Shown here piece by piece: positions 63,781-64,000 of a DNA stretch of 64,000 nt. Every line of letters starts with the position of its first letter. The stretch's first letter is position 1. The stretch lies in NCBI GenBank assembly GCA_947683625.1, contig CANTUR010000424.1:248001-312000 (forward strand), in the 5' to 3' direction. The notes under the pieces were generated by a model, which did not search any database, was not told the origin of the DNA, and saw only the letters and a program-made list of their open reading frames with translations. A program made the position numbers and the translations under genes. Source of the stretch: Mallotus nudiflorus. Taxonomy: Eukaryota > Streptophyta > Magnoliopsida > Malpighiales > Euphorbiaceae.

Positions 63781-64000
63781 TGGAAGCTCAAGCTAAGGCA
63801 AAAGAATTTGACCCATCATTATCTATGTTATATAAGAGAGGCAAAATTAGTATATGAGCTCTCAAAAACACGATCCTTAATATCCACTAATTGAGCAACA
63901 AATCATCACTCGGAAGGACTAAAAAACACTACTTCACCGGTTAACTATAGTAGCAAGTATTGAAAGGTGAAGAAACAACGAATATAGATAACTGAAATGA

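Overview
This is AT-rich nuclear DNA from a flowering plant, most likely a eudicot. The signs are one spliced plant gene with GT-AG introns, dense nested LTR retrotransposons, LINE fragments with plant-type RNase H tails, and a Mutator-like (MULE) DNA transposon carrying a plant mobile domain (PMD) gene. No bacterial operons, tRNA or rRNA genes or CRISPR arrays were seen. The species cannot be named from the sequence.

Left flank (1-15.2 kb): the 5' half of a Ty3/gypsy element on the minus strand (long LTR, leader with tandem repeats, decayed gag and protease), a truncated LINE, a miniature TRIM element, a second LINE tail, and a Ty1/copia remnant with gag, protease and integrase that stops before reverse transcriptase. 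A single exon-like piece resembling DUF3615 proteins lies at 12.0 kb. A complete but apparently non-coding LTR retrotransposon follows (15,204-21,977). It has 500/480-bp LTRs, a tRNA-Met-type primer site, a polypurine tract and perfect GACAA target-site duplications.

Host gene region (22-31 kb): the one apparently intact gene is a cytosolic endo-beta-N-acetylglucosaminidase (ENGase, GH85) on the minus strand. I could assemble 11 coding exons (686 residues) with consistent phases. Around it lie relics of further ENGase copies in the same orientation: an exon-1 fragment at 22.0-22.2 kb, and exons 9-11 of a decayed paralogue at 29.5-30.7 kb. Exon 8 of that paralogue sits 32 kb away at 63.02-63.10 kb.

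Giant nested transposon (31,189-63,021): the gap inside exon 8 is filled by a MULE with matching terminal inverted repeats and an imperfect 10-bp target duplication. Without its own insertions it would be about 12.2 kb. It carries a PMD gene, a small unknown gene, a MULE transposase, an unknown coiled-coil-like gene and another unassigned coding remnant, all decayed. Inside it sit a complete SIRE-like Ty1/copia element (36,669-54,148, TSD TAACA) and a 2.1-kb solo LTR (54,679-56,797, TSD GACCC). The solo LTR belongs to the same family as the LTR at 4.4-5.8 kb. Inside the copia element sits a Tekay-like Ty3/gypsy element (43,767-52,171) whose 3' LTR is cut to about 54 bp. The order of events was: ENGase duplication, MULE insertion into the paralogue, copia and solo-LTR-family insertions into the MULE, and gypsy insertion into the copia. 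After 63.1 kb there is another LTR-like fragment up to the window edge.
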